Below, piece after piece: positions 49,690-62,211 of a stretch of 64,000 bases of DNA. Made by a program: the position numbers and the translations under genes. The stretch's first letter is position 1, and every line of letters begins with the position of its first letter. The stretch is taken from assembly GCF_021130785.1 (NCBI RefSeq), contig NC_060215.1, positions 120,242,501 to 120,306,500 of the forward strand, written 5' to 3'. This DNA comes from Homalodisca vitripennis (Eukaryota; Arthropoda; Insecta; Hemiptera; Cicadellidae). The notes below the pieces were generated by a model. The model made no database searches and was not told the DNA's origin. It saw only the letters and a program-made list of their open reading frames with translations.

Positions 49690-50430
49690 TTAAACTTGAT
49701 GAGCAGTATGCGGAGGAGCGCCGTCAGGTTGAAAATGCATATACATTCGTGTTAAAAGTGGCAGAAAACAAGGCAAATCAACAATTAATTACGTAAAAAT
49801 TACATGTATGTTTCTTCTAAAAGTCGTTTCTCTAATATGAATTAATTCATCAGCTACACAACTACGTCACACATTGACTGAAAATCTGCGCTGAAACTTG
49901 TTGTCCGTTGTAGCATGAGGATTCTCATCTGACCACTGATGTAAATTCCTGCTGTTGTTGACACTATCATAAGTAAATGTAGCTTCGTCAGCAAAAAAAT
50001 ATACTTGAAACAATACAATGACGCGTTTTAATCCATTTAGAGAATTGCAGACGCGCAGCATTGTCTAATCACTGAAGATGTTGCACTTGTTTACAAGAAA
50101 TGAATACAATCTATGTAAGTATAAAGTTCGCTACACTCGAGTTTGTGGGATATTAAGTTGCATGGATATTCTCTGCGAACTTGTACTCGGACTACGTTTA
50201 ACTGCTTGTAGAATACTTTCAGCATGATTTTCATGTTAAGTATTTGATCAGATGAAATTGTTGCGGTAGGAAAACAACCAGTCTCACGAACATTAATAAC
50301 AATCATTATAAATACCTTATTATTTACTTCTCAAAGTTGAGGAAACCAACATTGATATTCTGCAACTGAACCTGTAGCATTGCCGTTACAAAACTCATAC
50401 ACATAAACCATATCTGCATACTCGGTGTAA
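49690..50430 (-). pseudogene. Mariner-type transposase fossil 1
   Basis: DDE/D transposase of the Tc1/mariner group, read minus-ward. An N-terminal piece with CNGNATGSVAEYQ lies near 50380. A helix-turn-helix portion (RETGCFPTATISSDQ, then ISHKLECSEL) spans 50290-50110. A catalytic block FADEATFTYDSVN, WSDENPHATTDN, RRFSVNV spans 50010-49870. The second Asp is in MHFQPDGAPPHTAHQV at about 49745-49700. Several frame changes; the C-terminus and termini are not recognised. Confidence 0.8.
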
Positions 50431-51269
50431 AAACATAAGTTATGTATTATTAAAGGAAATGCGAAGCGAAACAAAAAGCTTCTAATAAAAATTGAATTTT
50501 AAATAATTAAGTTAAATTATTGATAAATATAGTAATTGGTAAAAGGATTTTTTATAATTTTTTTTCTTACGGATTAAAACGCAATAACACTAATCACAAC
50601 TAAAGTAACGAAGCCCCTACGAATAAGCCCGTCTGAGTTTAAGCAGCCAACATACTTTAACAACGATCAATAGTGCTACCAACTTAATAGTAAAGTAATA
50701 AAATAATAAATAATAAAATTTAATTGAAGCTGTTCAGCTGTCATGCTACGGTAAGAGCTGTTGTTATTGCATTCAGTCTGTTTAAATTGCATTTGCTTCA
50801 GTGTTTGTTTTCTTTTCAAATTAATTACATTTGAATTAATTAATTTCGAATATTAATTGTTTGCTATTGAATTTCTTCATATCAATGTTCTCATAATTGA
50901 ATTCAGTACAACGCTTGTTCATGGATTTTACACATTTGTTAAACATATAATGAAATTTATCGCTTCATACGTAAAAGACATGTTCTTTGACAGTAAATAT
51001 TTGTTTAGCAAGTTATTTAACGAAGGGCTTACAGTTCTAGGACTTAGTTTATTCAATTATTCAAGTTAAAATCCATATGAAACGATCAATTGTTTCTCTT
51101 AATTATCTTTCTAATGGCTTCAATCCAGGTTCATGTAATCGTTGGTGTGGAAATCTAGGGGAAAATCTTTCGGTAGCCTTATCTCACTAACGCAGCATTT
51201 CAAGACATATGTTTATATGAACTGGTCTGCAAGTTTTGTGATACCACCCTGTATATACACTCACTCATT
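50431..51269. other. AT-rich intergenic
   Basis: No motif-bearing frame; CACCCTGTATATA at about 51245 resembles a mariner-type tip in reverse. Confidence 0.35.
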
Positions 51270-51825
51270 CTGTTGCACGCTCTTTTAAATACAAATTGTC
51301 CCAGTTATCTTTCAAACAACTTTCGATTTATGTCTGAAATAAGTGAACGAAGTACAAGGAGGGGTACATCCTTATTATCTATTCCAATTCATCGAACAAC
51401 TACCTTTAGCAAATCGTTTACAGTTTCTGCCTGTTGATTGTGGAATGCTTTACCTGAGAACATAAGAGCCATCGATAAGCGTGCTCGCTTTGGGGCGGAG
51501 GTAAGGGCCTTGACACTGGGGGCTCAGGGGGTATAGCGGTTGGCAGCTTTGGAGTGCGGTACTTAGGGCAATTGCATGCAAATTGAATGAATGCGAGTGT
51601 GTGTCTTGCGATATTATTGTAAATTTGTGTAAAGTTACATTAATTATTGATGATTGATTTTATTTTAAGATTCATTTAATATTTAATGTAAATAAATAGA
51701 CTAAATTTGAGTTATAAATGTATACATATATATGTTAGTTTAATTTTTATGGTGTTAAGTGGTAGAGAGGACTTTATAGTCCTAACTTCGCCTCTAATAA
51801 AGACATTTTTCATTTCATTTCATTG
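51270..51825 (+). pseudogene. LINE ORF2 C-terminus with 3' UTR and tail
   Basis: The plus-strand frame piece reads LWNALPENIRAIDKRARFGA and EVRAL (about 51440-51520), the W-N-x-L-P block at the end of a LINE ORF2. About 280 bp of 3' UTR follow, with AATAAAGAC and a repeated ATTTC tail (51806-51825), which marks the 3' end. 5'-truncated, as usual for LINE insertions. Confidence 0.75.
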
Positions 51826-52254
51826 TTATATACAGAAACTGCCATGGCCTAGGTAAATTTTTTTGAAGTTGTTAATAAAACATAAAAGTGACTCAAATAC
51901 TGAAATAAAAAGTTTTTATTACTCACACACACAGAGAGAACATTTTTAAACTTGAAATAAAACCATGAGTATTTCGTAAAAACTTCCAGAAATATCAATT
52001 AAATTGACTTAAACTGAGGAATTCTCATATTTTAATTCAAAGAAAAAGCTGACATTCACTATTCTTTATAAAAGTGCTAGAAATTAGCAAATATCATAGA
52101 AACTGCTTCAAAACCCAAGCTTTCACAAAGTATGGTACAGTTACTGTATGTGAGTTTCAATAGTGTAAAAACAGTTTAATTATAAAAATTTTGCTTTCAA
52201 ATACACATTAGATACCTAAATACTGATAATACAAATTAATAATTCAGGCACAGT

Positions 52255-53046
52255 GTTTTTATTATGGATTGTTAGCATTTAGCCAATTTCGAACGTCAAT
52301 AGTAAAGTGAGCGGGAGCGCCATCCTGTTGATAAATAATATCTTGGCGGTGTATACGTTCAAACATATCCCACATCTGAGGCAAATTGTGTTGCAAAATT
52401 TCAAGATACATAACTCCAGTTAAACTTCCTTGAAAATTTTGAGGTCCTAAGGAACGATCGCCAATCGCACAGCCAAAGCGTTAATACTCTGAATAACGTC
52501 AAAAAATCTTTAGCACTCTTTCGGGTTTTCGGTATTCCACAAGTGCATGTTGTGAATGTTACCTCCTTGTACTAAAAAGAAACTTCCTTTGTCCATAAAA
52601 CTGGTTTGATAAATTTATATTGTTCAATGTCAGAATTTAATAAACAGCGACAAAGATGTCGTCCAACATCATAATCATTCGGTTTAAGGCCGTGCACTTT
52701 TTTTCAAATGATAAGGGTAGAATTTAATCTTCTGTAAAATTTTTAAATTTGTACTTATACTGCCTCCAATGTCACAGGCAAGATCTCTGCTATTAATCTC
52801 CGGGTCTTGTCTAACTCTGTCCTATATTTATTATTCTATCCAACGCTGATGCTGACAAGTCACTTCACCCCTTTGGGACAAATCATACCACACGCAGCCT
52901 TGTAAATACTTGTGTACTGGAAACTCGCCGACCAGAATATCGGACAGCGTACTCCCTGTGAGCCGTACTAGCATTGCCGTCACAGACAATATACAAAACA
53001 TGTATTTATGCGTATTCCTGATTTGTAAAGAACATATTGGAATCAC
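52255..53046 (-). pseudogene. Mariner-type transposase fossil 2
   Basis: A second, differently decayed transposase of the same group. Minus-ward pieces: GNASTAHREYAVRYSGRRVS (52990-52920), LKPNDYDVGRHLCRCLLNSD (52690-52630), FMDKGSFFLVQGGNIHNMHL (52600-52540), SLTGVMYLEILQHNLPQMW (52425-52370) and DIIYQQDGAPAHFTIDVRNW (52345-52285), the last with the second catalytic Asp. Multiple frameshifts. It is oriented like copy 1, 2.6 kb away, but the sequences are too diverged to be a recent tandem duplication. Confidence 0.82.
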
Positions 53047-54004
53047 CGCGAACTAGTAAATAACCCGTATCCACTAAAAATAAACATTATCCAAACCAAA
53101 TATATCATTGGTGTCAGACCTTATCTCATGATAAGATGTGGTAGTCAGATATGTTTAAGTAAGGCATTGCATGTTGTTTTTAACAAAGTAACTACTGCAT
53201 ACATATGTTTTATTTTAATCAGGATCTAATTGAAAAATATGTCTCAGTGTCAGTGTAAGTCGTGACGCAGTAAAAAAAATCTAAAACCTGTTGAGCTTTG
53301 CTAGATATACTTGTGTTCTAGTGAAACGTTACATAAGAAATATCCCATTTCTGTAGTTTTGCTAAGTAAAAATTTCATCATGATGTATTTATTATATGTG
53401 TAAGAAAATGTTTTATGCGTCTTAAAACTCTAGAATTTAGCGTCCTTTTAGGTCAAATAGTAAAACATATTCTTCCATGACACACTAATGTTGATATAAA
53501 AGTTACAACAAAAAGCAATTATATATATATATATACATACGTGATTCTTTTTTAGGATCTAAGGAAGTAGGTAACTTCTGTAAACCTATCACCCCTAATT
53601 CAACATGAAGAAATATTTGGGTTTAGTACTAAGAATTCATATAATTTTTAGTATATATAAATTCTTTGTTTCAATCCTTGTTGTCTGACAAACTTTAGTT
53701 TCTTAAACTCAGTACTTAATAAAAAATCTTTATAATTTGGCAATACCTAATAATTTTGCAAATTTTAAACATCCCTTCATTAAAGTTTATTTTTTAGTAC
53801 TATACAAGAGAAAATAAAATTAAAGATATTAAAATATAAGAAGTTTAATAACAATGTTTACGATTTCTTATTTTTTTAATAATATATAAATCAAACCATC
53901 GGTAATTATTTGAAATAAAACCTGGTACCCAATTAGAGCGTAGTCTTATACAAGATAATGATAATTATTTCAGTAATGACAAATTTGGTTATAAGGGTGG
54001 AACA
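53047..54004. other. AT-rich intergenic
   Basis: Short (TA)n at 53520-53537. No gene recognised. Confidence 0.4.
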
Positions 54005-54049
54005 TTACATATTATAACCATGTAGCAGTAGAGTATAGTGTAGGCTTAC

Positions 54050-54217
54050 CTGATCTGTTCGGGTTGTGTATTGAATTAGCACTGCGTCGAGACCCTGCCT
54101 CACTATCGCGGTAACAGTCATCAGAACCATTGTTCTATAAGAGATAAGGCCAAGCAGGTGATAAAAGAGGAAGTTCTGCACAAGTCTATTACGATCCGTA
54201 CGTGACTGCTCTCGCAT
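54050..54217 (-). other. Candidate first coding exon
   Basis: A GC-richer patch. From ATG at 54217 the minus-strand frame reads MREQSRTDRNRLVQNFLFYH through QYTTRTDQ and ends at a consensus donor CAG|GTAAG (exon end 54050). No domain is recognised and no second exon was identified; an alternative frame is open over 54121-54399. Confidence 0.3.
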
Positions 54218-54419
54218 TCAGTTCTGACTATTTTATCGCCGACAGGTATCATTACTTGATATGTCACAAGACTGACTGTAGGAAAGAAATTGTACAATTC
54301 GATACAACCACAACGGCTGGCTTGGCGTAGTGAACTGTAATGATAGAGGAAGGCGCTATAACCTTTTTGTACGTACAATAAAGGATCTTGAACGTACAAT
54401 GTAGTTATATGTTAGTTTA

Positions 54420-55130
54420 GTTATTCAACTAAGAAAGAGATCAGATTGCAGATCTCGAAACGTAGTTTTACTGATTTTTGTTATCACTGAACGATGGCAA
54501 ATGTCCCTTCACAATCCGTTCAGTTTCAAAAAAATGGTATTAAAATAGGTAATGAACTGGCTGCTGGGTCTTAGACGCCTGGCCCTGTTGGAATGCTGAT
54601 GTACCGCAGAGTGGAACACAATCTTTAGTGTTCCACTCTGTAGATACAAAGTAAATTTCATCTTTAATTCTTTTATACAAAGAAGGCTGATATGTAATGA
54701 ATTTATGCAAACATTCTGAAAATAAAACTATTTTTCGATGGCTTGTCTGCCATGTATTAAAATTAAGCATCTGGTATTTATCCTTCAGATTTCAATTGCA
54801 AAAACCATCCCATTCTCAAATCCGCTGAAATTACCTATAGAACGCCTTCTCTAATGTTTTTTTATAGGTAGTTAAGCACAGGCTGTTAATTTTTATGTTG
54901 TCTAAAGTGTGATCTTTGGTACTCAATTTGGAATCAAGTCGAGACGTCTGGATAAAATGGAGAACGTTTATTCGTCGGATTAATTCGTTGTTCTTCAAGA
55001 TATGTAATTTTCTGAATGAAGCTTTTTTTGTCTCGAGTATCAACGTGATTACGCCAGTTAAAGTAACAAGGTTGAGAGCCTCCCTTAAAAATTCCGTTAG
55101 ATTTGTGGAGTTTCTTTTGTCCTGGGACAC
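54420..55130. other. Unassigned, possibly retroelement-derived
   Basis: A GATCTCGAAACGTAG motif near 54450 recalls sequence near the ends of some arthropod retroelements. Minus-strand frames at 54540-54770 (76 codons) and 54831-55130 (99 codons, with LETKKASFRKLHILKNNELI) are not low-complexity but match no family I can name. The second has an overlapping open frame on each strand. Confidence 0.3.
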
Positions 55131-55272
55131 ATGAATTCCTTTGCATTACGAGTCCCACCCCGTTGCCAGGGACTGGCTGTGTCGCCAACTTCCCATCCAC
55201 CGATGAACACAGTGTTAACCCCGTGGGAGTCCTTTGGAGGATGTGACGTCAGCCGAGCCGGGCAGTCTGTCG
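55130..55272 (+). promoter_or_regulatory. GC-rich islet with CRE and splice donor, candidate promoter and first exon
   Basis: The islet is rich in G+C against AT-rich flanks. It contains a perfect palindromic CRE (TGACGTCA, 55244-55251) and 22 bp later a strong donor TGTCG|GTGAGTGG (exon end 55272). An ATG at 55203 gives MNTVLTPWESFGGCDVSRAG up to the donor; a non-coding first exon is equally possible. It may belong to a plus-strand gene including the exon at 57702. Confidence 0.35.
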
Positions 55273-55330
55273 GTGAGTGGCATCAATCCTTACATACCTC
55301 TTTATCCTTAGCTCATCTGTCCTCTTCTTA

Positions 55331-57701
55331 ATATTTTAATATCGTAATTACCACGCACTTCAAGCCCAGAGTTACTGTATTCAATTTGTCCTCAATCTAA
55401 GAAGCGTTCCACACTCAAACATTCATGACTCCCAGCACTGGAGTCAGTTTTCTCATTACGTTGTCTCCTACTAAAATTCCAGAAACACATCAGCACTGTA
55501 AAAAGCACTTGAATCCACGCACATTTTGAGGTGAGCTATAACACCTTGGGCGTTGACACATTTTTAGTTGAGATTGGAAATGTGTTTATAAAATGGACAT
55601 CTGCATGTGAAGCAAATGTTAATAAACCACCATTCTGTGCTTCTCCGTACGGTAGTTATTTCTGCTTCTTGTCTCATATGTATGTAGGTCCTTTGGTTAA
55701 AGTACATTTAGATAAAAAATGAGATTGTTTTTTAAAGATTTAGACAACATTTCAATGTCAACAGATTCCCGTTTTTTTAATTATTATTCATAAAATTATT
55801 GTTTGCTCTCTTATTTTGCCAAAGAAGTTATGACATAAATTTTGGAGGATAATTTGGCACAAACATGATCAATGTGGTTTCATAACAACCGTCGATAAAA
55901 AGTATATTCCAAGGAACTATGAAAATTAGACTTTAAAGTAGATCTCATACAATAACGCCAGGACTACTCCTTATGTTTATAAGAACGCAATGAAAAGTGC
56001 AGAACATTTTATTTTTATTTATTTATTTGATGATTGAGTGTGTTGAAATGTCAGACACAACTACTAAGGGTAACAATATGTATTGTTTCAAACTTTGTTT
56101 TCAGCTTATTCCATGAAAATGACTGTCGAGACATCGGCGTTCTGCATAAGCTACCCGTGCAATAGTGACGATTCAATGTTATTGACGCATACTATGTGTG
56201 TTTACGACCTTGTATCCTCTTTACAACCTTACCGAAAAGATTTCCTATTCCAATTATGTATGGATTTTCCATTTCTAAAACCAAATTGGTCTTCCAACAG
56301 CTGATAGCAGGTTGTTTTATTTTCTAAATATTTCATGACAAAAGCAGTGTTTTTAAATAAGTTATTTTTCTCAGGATGGGCGTATCTAATCAAGCAGAGA
56401 GGGATTTAATAAATACATTTTTTCTGATAAGTTGTATGCGCTTTTAAAGCTTTTTGGGCTGAGGGAAAGAGTCCTGTTTTAAAAGTAAAATGGACTCATA
56501 TGGTCAGTGACTTCACAATATATTTAGGGAATTTTTATAACCCACAATGTAATAGGTTTACATTTAATTTTTAATATTTTGGTTGGAAGTTTTAAACGAC
56601 TTGACTAACCTCAAACAAAGGAGCTATCGCTAAAGGTCTTTGTCTCTGTCTAAACGAGGGGTTCCTTATTTAAGTGACCAAAGGAGATTTTTCATCAGCA
56701 ACTTACTCAAAAGCCTTGAAACGCGTTTGTAACATCAGAGGCTTCACCAAAAATTTTATAACTTATTTAGACTTTTAATAATTTACTATAAAGGTTTTTA
56801 TTGTTTATGATGTCGCATGACAGTTTTGGAAGTGCTTTTGGTAGAGTAATCGATTTTAAAACATTGTAGACTTTCGCAATAAGGATCACGTTTTTATACA
56901 TTTCGTTGTTAGCCCAAACAAGTTTTTAACTCCTCATTAAATACAGTTATATCAATTCCTGAAAGATCCCCTGTTTTCCCTCGAAATTAGGTATCCTTTT
57001 GAGTTTCAAACAATTCGTGTCTTTTTCTTTATAATTGTAACTATTTTAGTAGGACAACATTTATTGCAATGTATATTTAAATAAACATTAAGAGTCTTGA
57101 ACTGTTGTTGATCTTCTTGTTAATTCAAATTAAAATTTATATTATAGGTAGGCTTTTAGGATAGTAATATTTCCTAGACTTGTGCTTTTTTATTGTTTTA
57201 GTAATGTTAGTTTCTTTCAGAATATTTCACCACTGACAGTTAACCTCTTGCTCATACTGGTTTATGACTTCTGCATTTACTACGGACTCTGGAGTATTAG
57301 AGAAATTGTAATAAACCATCATGTTAATAGTGGGTTTCGTTAACAATTACCCTCGTTGAATATTCAGTTCAAGTTCAAAATAAAAAAAAGGTTAAGAAAT
57401 TGACTATGATGAAAAATGTGTAAAATTAAATTTAAAAAATAAAAACATATCGCAAAATTATCTACCTTAACTCCGTGTCTGTAGGACGTGTTTGCCACTT
57501 TCTGGTTTGGAAATTTGAACAGACCAATGTTTTCACTATTAAAACAGTTCTCGGTTAACAACTGAAAATGGGAATGTACATGAAGTAATCGTAATGCATC
57601 ATTATTTTATGTATGCTTTCTATTTTTACCTATTTTGAGTTAGCTCACTTAGCCCTTTACCGGAAAGTGGGCTCTCTAATAATTCTATTCCTTATTTGTA
57701 G
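55331..57701. other. Possible intron with one weak exon candidate
   Basis: Mostly AT-rich. At 56105 an acceptor-like CTTTGTTTTCAG is followed by a frame open to 56304 (AYSMKMTVETSAFCISYPCN, then CVYDLVSSLQPY) and a shorter alternative (HENDCRDIGVLHKLPVQ, stop). Neither is recognised. Confidence 0.3.
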
Positions 57702-57784
57702 GTTAAGAGCCTGACTGTCGTATACTCGGCGTGTGTCCGGAGGCTCCGTGACTCCAGCAAGGCTCTCGTGAGACAAGACCCCAG
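57702..57784 (+). CDS. Probable internal coding exon of a host gene
   Basis: An 83-bp GC-rich segment bounded by acceptor TTCCTTATTTGTAG (ending 57701) and donor CCCAG|GTGACG. Only one frame is open: VKSLTVVYSACVRRLRDSSK then ALVRQDPR, beginning in phase 0 and ending after two bases of a codon. Codons are GC-rich, unlike the flanks. The Arg/Lys/Ser-rich helical-looking peptide is not one I can assign to a family. It is too short to appear as a long ORF. Neighbouring islets at 55.2 and 59.03 kb on the same strand could belong to the same gene, but joining 55272 to 57702 puts no upstream ATG in frame. Confidence 0.5.
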
Positions 57785-59033
57785 GTGACGTTAAATCAGA
57801 TTAAGCCATGCCAACTAATGTTTAAAACTAATGAATTACATAAACTCTGTTCTCTTCAGAAATTATGGATAACTTCAAAAGATATAACTAGTTTCTGTTT
57901 CGATTATACTGTCTATCGTAATACAACAAATATATTAGTGCACATCACTTTCAATTATTATTTAAGCGAGCGATAAGTGAAAGCTATTTTCTGAGTCGAT
58001 TATATTCTTTTCAATAATTGTAATCAACTCAAAACTTATTTATTACAAACTGAGTTCAAACTTCAAATTGACAAGAAGTTGCACTAGATGTAAAGAAACA
58101 AAACCGAGTTATTTGTGTATCACATGCATAAAGAATAATTAAGTATATAGAAGTTTGATATTATTCACAAAGGTTTGAACTATGTACTGTAATGTACTCA
58201 ACTAAATACCTAATATTCCTGACCTCATACCGTCCGTACTGTGTTAATGATAACATGGGACAGAATAAGATAAATAAATCTTACATCACATCCAATACTT
58301 CTGAAGTTTTATTGCAGTATTTTGTGTATTAGTGGATGTTTTTCTTAATTTAATATTCTTAGAACTAACCTAATTTGAGTTAGTATAACTTACCCTTACC
58401 TGACTTTTACGGTGACTTATGTTTGAAAGCGTTTGCAAACAACAAGTGAAAGTTTATGGCATTACTTCAAAAATGAAAATAAGATAATTTGTGAGCTTTC
58501 AGAAATCATGGGTTGTCTCATATGTTCTCTAGGTAGTGAAAGTTCTAATAGAGAGCTGCATGACACTCATTATACATGTATCGTCAGATAAACAAGGGTT
58601 TTAAACACAAGAACACATTCCAGTCATAAATACAGTGATTGGTGACTGGGGAAGGACACAGACTCTGATAGAATAGGGACGTTGTATATGTTAGAATAAT
58701 CCCAACAAACCTGTTAAGAAAGGCTATTTCACACATTTACTAATAGTGGATCGTGATCTCTTATTAAATATCATTGGAAAATAATTAAACATGCCCAAAA
58801 TTTTAATTAGCAGTAGATATTTAACAGTGCAAAACATCAATTGATAGAATAGTTACTGTATATGAAACGCAAAGTGATAACACAAGAAATTGTGTTACGC
58901 TCGACCGTATAAGCAATCAAAATATACGTAGTTAAAATAATCGAGTGCGATGACACTTTAATCACTAAAAATATTACAGACACATCAAGGATTAGGATTT
59001 CTTAACTACACTCTGTGTATGTCGGATATACAG
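57785..59033. other. Probable intron or intergenic, AT-rich
   Basis: No recognisable frame; a 63-codon plus frame (57785-57976) starts inside the donor of the preceding exon and is not supported. Confidence 0.35.
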
Positions 59034-59105
59034 TCTGGAAGCGCAGAGGAAGCTCGCTATCTCGGCCCACCTGCCACACGTGTCCAGTCTAACAATGACT
59101 CATAA
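59034..59105 (+). other. Weak candidate terminal exon
   Basis: A GC-rich patch after an acceptor-like GTCGGATATACAG, with a frame SGSAEEARYLGPPATRVQSN to a TAA at 59103. Other frames are also open for similar lengths. It lies on the same strand as the exon at 57702. Confidence 0.25.
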
Positions 59106-60263
59106 CTAGGCTATTTCTGAAAACATCACTTTCGAAACATCAAAATTTTAAGATAAACGTTTATCAATGCTATTTTTAAAAAGCAGGTTGTATGTATAGC
59201 CATTAAAAAAGTTTGGTGAGGAAAAATAAATAGATAGAAATACGGATTATACTGGTATATTATTTTTTTATGTTCTGCTTAAATCTATGATATTAAATAA
59301 CCAGACTTAAGAAACAACAAAAAGTTTACATAATACGAACTTAATTCAAGTCTCTAGCATTCAAAATAAATGAAGAAGAATAGGAATGATTTATTTCAAT
59401 GAGTAATAGGCTACAATATTAAACTCTAAACAACTTAGTAGCTTCAAACATAATTATATGCATTTAGTAAAATAATAAAAGAAACAATTTGTCATAATCC
59501 TGATCCTAATCCTAATATTATGTTAAATGCGAAAGTATTATTGTTTGTTACGCTTTCACGCCAAAACCATTCTATCTGTTGTATCGAAATTTTACATGGA
59601 CATTTCTAATGTCCCTAGAAAAAACATAGGCCTATTCTTATTTTGTAAATCCTTTCGGGCTACGCCCCGCTGGTCTTTCAAAAGTTTTGTACTGTGGGCT
59701 CCAAGAGCCGGATAAATAATGCATTCAACTGTTATTTGTAAACATAGTATTATGTCAGCACGACCACATGTTTTATTATTTTAAACAGTATTTTCTATTT
59801 GTTTACATTTATAGAGCGAAAGCATAACAAAGGTAACAACACTTCTTATTTGAACATCATGAGATAAAAGGCAAACCAATTGATTTATTCCGGCTCACAA
59901 AGCAAACACGAGAGTGACTATAAACGCAATTTTAATGACAGAAATTCGTCAAGGTGACATAGCATACATTTACTTACTGATGAGTTACACGATACTGATT
60001 AGGTATATAAATACTGATATAATTCCTAAACTGGACCGAAGAAATAGCATACATGAACATGGACAGGGAAGTAAGAGCTTTACTATATCATATATGATTT
60101 ACATATGGATAAAAACTGTCACAATGTAAATATGGAAATGAGTTAATATTGTTAATGTTGATTTCAGTTTTTAATTTTCAATAAAAATATTGAAATATCT
60201 ATATAATTTAGAAACGATACTGTTTTGAATCCAACCCCATTTCAAAATTATGTATTTCTGTCT
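59106..60263. other. AT-rich intergenic
   Basis: No gene recognised. A small GC-rich hairpin-like patch lies at 59645-59680. Confidence 0.4.
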
Positions 60264-60560
60264 ATTGAAATGAATGAATGATTTATTTCCTAAAAACACA
60301 CCTATTAGTACCCAGACAAAATCATATGAGTATTACAAGTCTATACTAACATAAAATAAAATTCTGTTTTTACAAATCAAATATAATTTTAATAGGAAGT
60401 TAGGGTCCCAAAGGCAAAGCCTCATTAGGGATTCCATCAGATAAGTTCATCATTTAGATAAAGAGTTCATTTGCGGTTGCAGACACTATAACTATTTATA
60501 GTCCTATAAATGTATTTATTGTTACACTCTGTATGGTGTACCAAACAGAATAAACGAAAC
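60264..60560 (-). repeat. Possible LINE 3' end
   Basis: On the minus strand a non-coding stretch ends in AAATCATTCATTCATTTCA (60264-60290), similar in style to the ATTTC-repeat tail at 51806-51825. No coding part is recognised. Confidence 0.35.
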
Positions 60561-61259
60561 TTAAACTTACACTTCGTGAATTTAAAAACAAACAGAACAC
60601 ACTTATTTTAAAGAAAATATATGTTTTAAACATTACCACAGACCGCTAAACCAAAATTATAAATATCGAAGGTTTTTTTTTATACACTGAAGCATGCTTA
60701 ATAGAAACTTAATACACTACCATATTTACATACCACAGTAACGTACATTACAAGAGAAAACAAATTACTTATAGAATAATAGTTAAAAGATTAGAAGGGC
60801 AAAACATGAAATAAGAATTAATCACAATTTTGCTTAACCTCTGGTCCTCTTAATCATGACAAATGGGTACCTGACGCATTATATATTACTAATTCCACTT
60901 TAAAAATATTATATGACCCTATCATATTACATCACAAGTGATTTCACTATGAAAAGTATGGAATTCGACTTTGGAGTTCCTCTACTTTAATTTGAAATTG
61001 TTCAAGTGTTACTGAAATCGTGATAGTTAGTCTATACAAACAACATCAACTGAGCAACAAAGATACTAAATTACAACTATGAATATAAAATTCTTCCGTG
61101 ACATTGTGATATAGCATTTTAACAGTGGCTTATGGAAAACAGAAAATTAACACTTACATGCCTCAACGATTCTTTCATTCCTGAATTCTGTCTAAAAAAA
61201 AAAACAAGACATATGACACACAACTTTAATAATGATTATTTTGGAATGTTTGCATAACC

Positions 61260-61935
61260 TTTATAAGGATTTCCCCCTTATACCGAAAGTACATAGGAAG
61301 TAGGTAGGGACTTCCCCCAATGCCGTAATAGGCTTCTTGGTCCTACTTATATGTATATATTTTCTTCGTTAGGACAAGGCAAACTCAACTATGTCTCTGG
61401 AAATATTTTAGACTGAAAGTACATTAGAAGCCGATAGTAGACGATTTTGATGGAAGCAGATATCCGAGAACTGCATAATCAAACGTATATAGTATTTCTA
61501 TCGAGGCAATATGGCAAGCTAAACTGTGACATAGTAAGTGAATTTAAACGGTACTTGGCACTTTTTACCCGAGGTATGCTTCTCGACCCTACGTAAGTAT
61601 ATATTTTTGCTGAAATATATGATAAAGGGTAGAAATAGACGCTTTTTGACCGAAGTTTGTTTCCGAGACCTGTGTATTGTATTTTCTTGATCAGGGTAAG
61701 AATGCAGACTCCTGTGGGACGTATATGTATAATTAGAACCATAAATGCTCCTACACTTACAAAACACGATATACGAATTAAGTTAAACTCTGATACTATT
61801 TACCATAAACGTAAATAATATCTACAATCAGCATGCCTACTTAAGTTTTAAAATTTCCATGGGACTCCATCATAAGTGCATTAAGTAATATAAGGACTTC
61901 GATTTTGAAAATTTCATGCGAATCCGCGGGTAACA
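61260..61935. repeat. Unclassified repeat-like segment
   Basis: Loosely repeated phrases (GACCGAAGT, ACCCGAGGT, CCGAGACC, AAGTACAT.AGAAG) and an end reading GAATCCGCGGGTAACAGCTAGT. That end resembles the terminus of repeats widespread in insect genomes (recollection; not checkable here). No coding domain. Confidence 0.35.
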
Positions 61936-62023
61936 GCTAGTTAAAAATAAATAAATTTACTTAACAACAACAAGAATAAAATACAAATATTTACAATAAA
62001 TGATTAACCTAGGTTATTTAAAA

Positions 62024-62211
62024 TCAGTGTAGGTTATTTAACCTTAAATAGAGTTCAACGGGAGTCCTACAAGCTATGCAAAACCGATGTTCCCGTTCCA
62101 GTTGTGGGGCACAGTCCTCGCAGACAGCGGGATGTCCGCAAGGAACAGCTACCATCATCGCTGCCTTGTGCTCCAGGCAGACGAGGCAGTGATTTATAAC
62201 TAGCTGCTGAC
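62024..62211 (-). CDS. RING-finger protein, last exon (C3HC4 RING)
   Basis: Terminal exon of a probable RING-type E3 ubiquitin ligase. After the acceptor ATTCCACAG (exon start 62211) the frame reads HCLVCLEHKAAMM, VAVPCGHPAVCEDC and HRFCIACRTPVELY, then a TGA at 62024. The pattern C-x2-C, C-x-H, C-x2-C, C-x2-C is a RING-HC. RINGs of this compact form at the extreme C-terminus are typical of IAP-like and related E3 ligases, where they recruit the E2 enzyme. The exon is 188 bp: 2 bases completing a Gly codon plus 62 codons including the stop, which fits the upstream exon exactly. The frame lacks its own ATG. Confidence 0.88.

Noticed and set aside
34761..51250. ACAGGGTG-type tips at 34761 and, inverted, near 51245 as ends of one element
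   Set aside because: They are 16 kb apart with unrelated elements between; the motif is short and common.
59034..59160. Minus-strand exon using a GTGGCAG|GTGGGC donor
   Set aside because: All three minus frames between the nearest acceptor and this donor contain stops.
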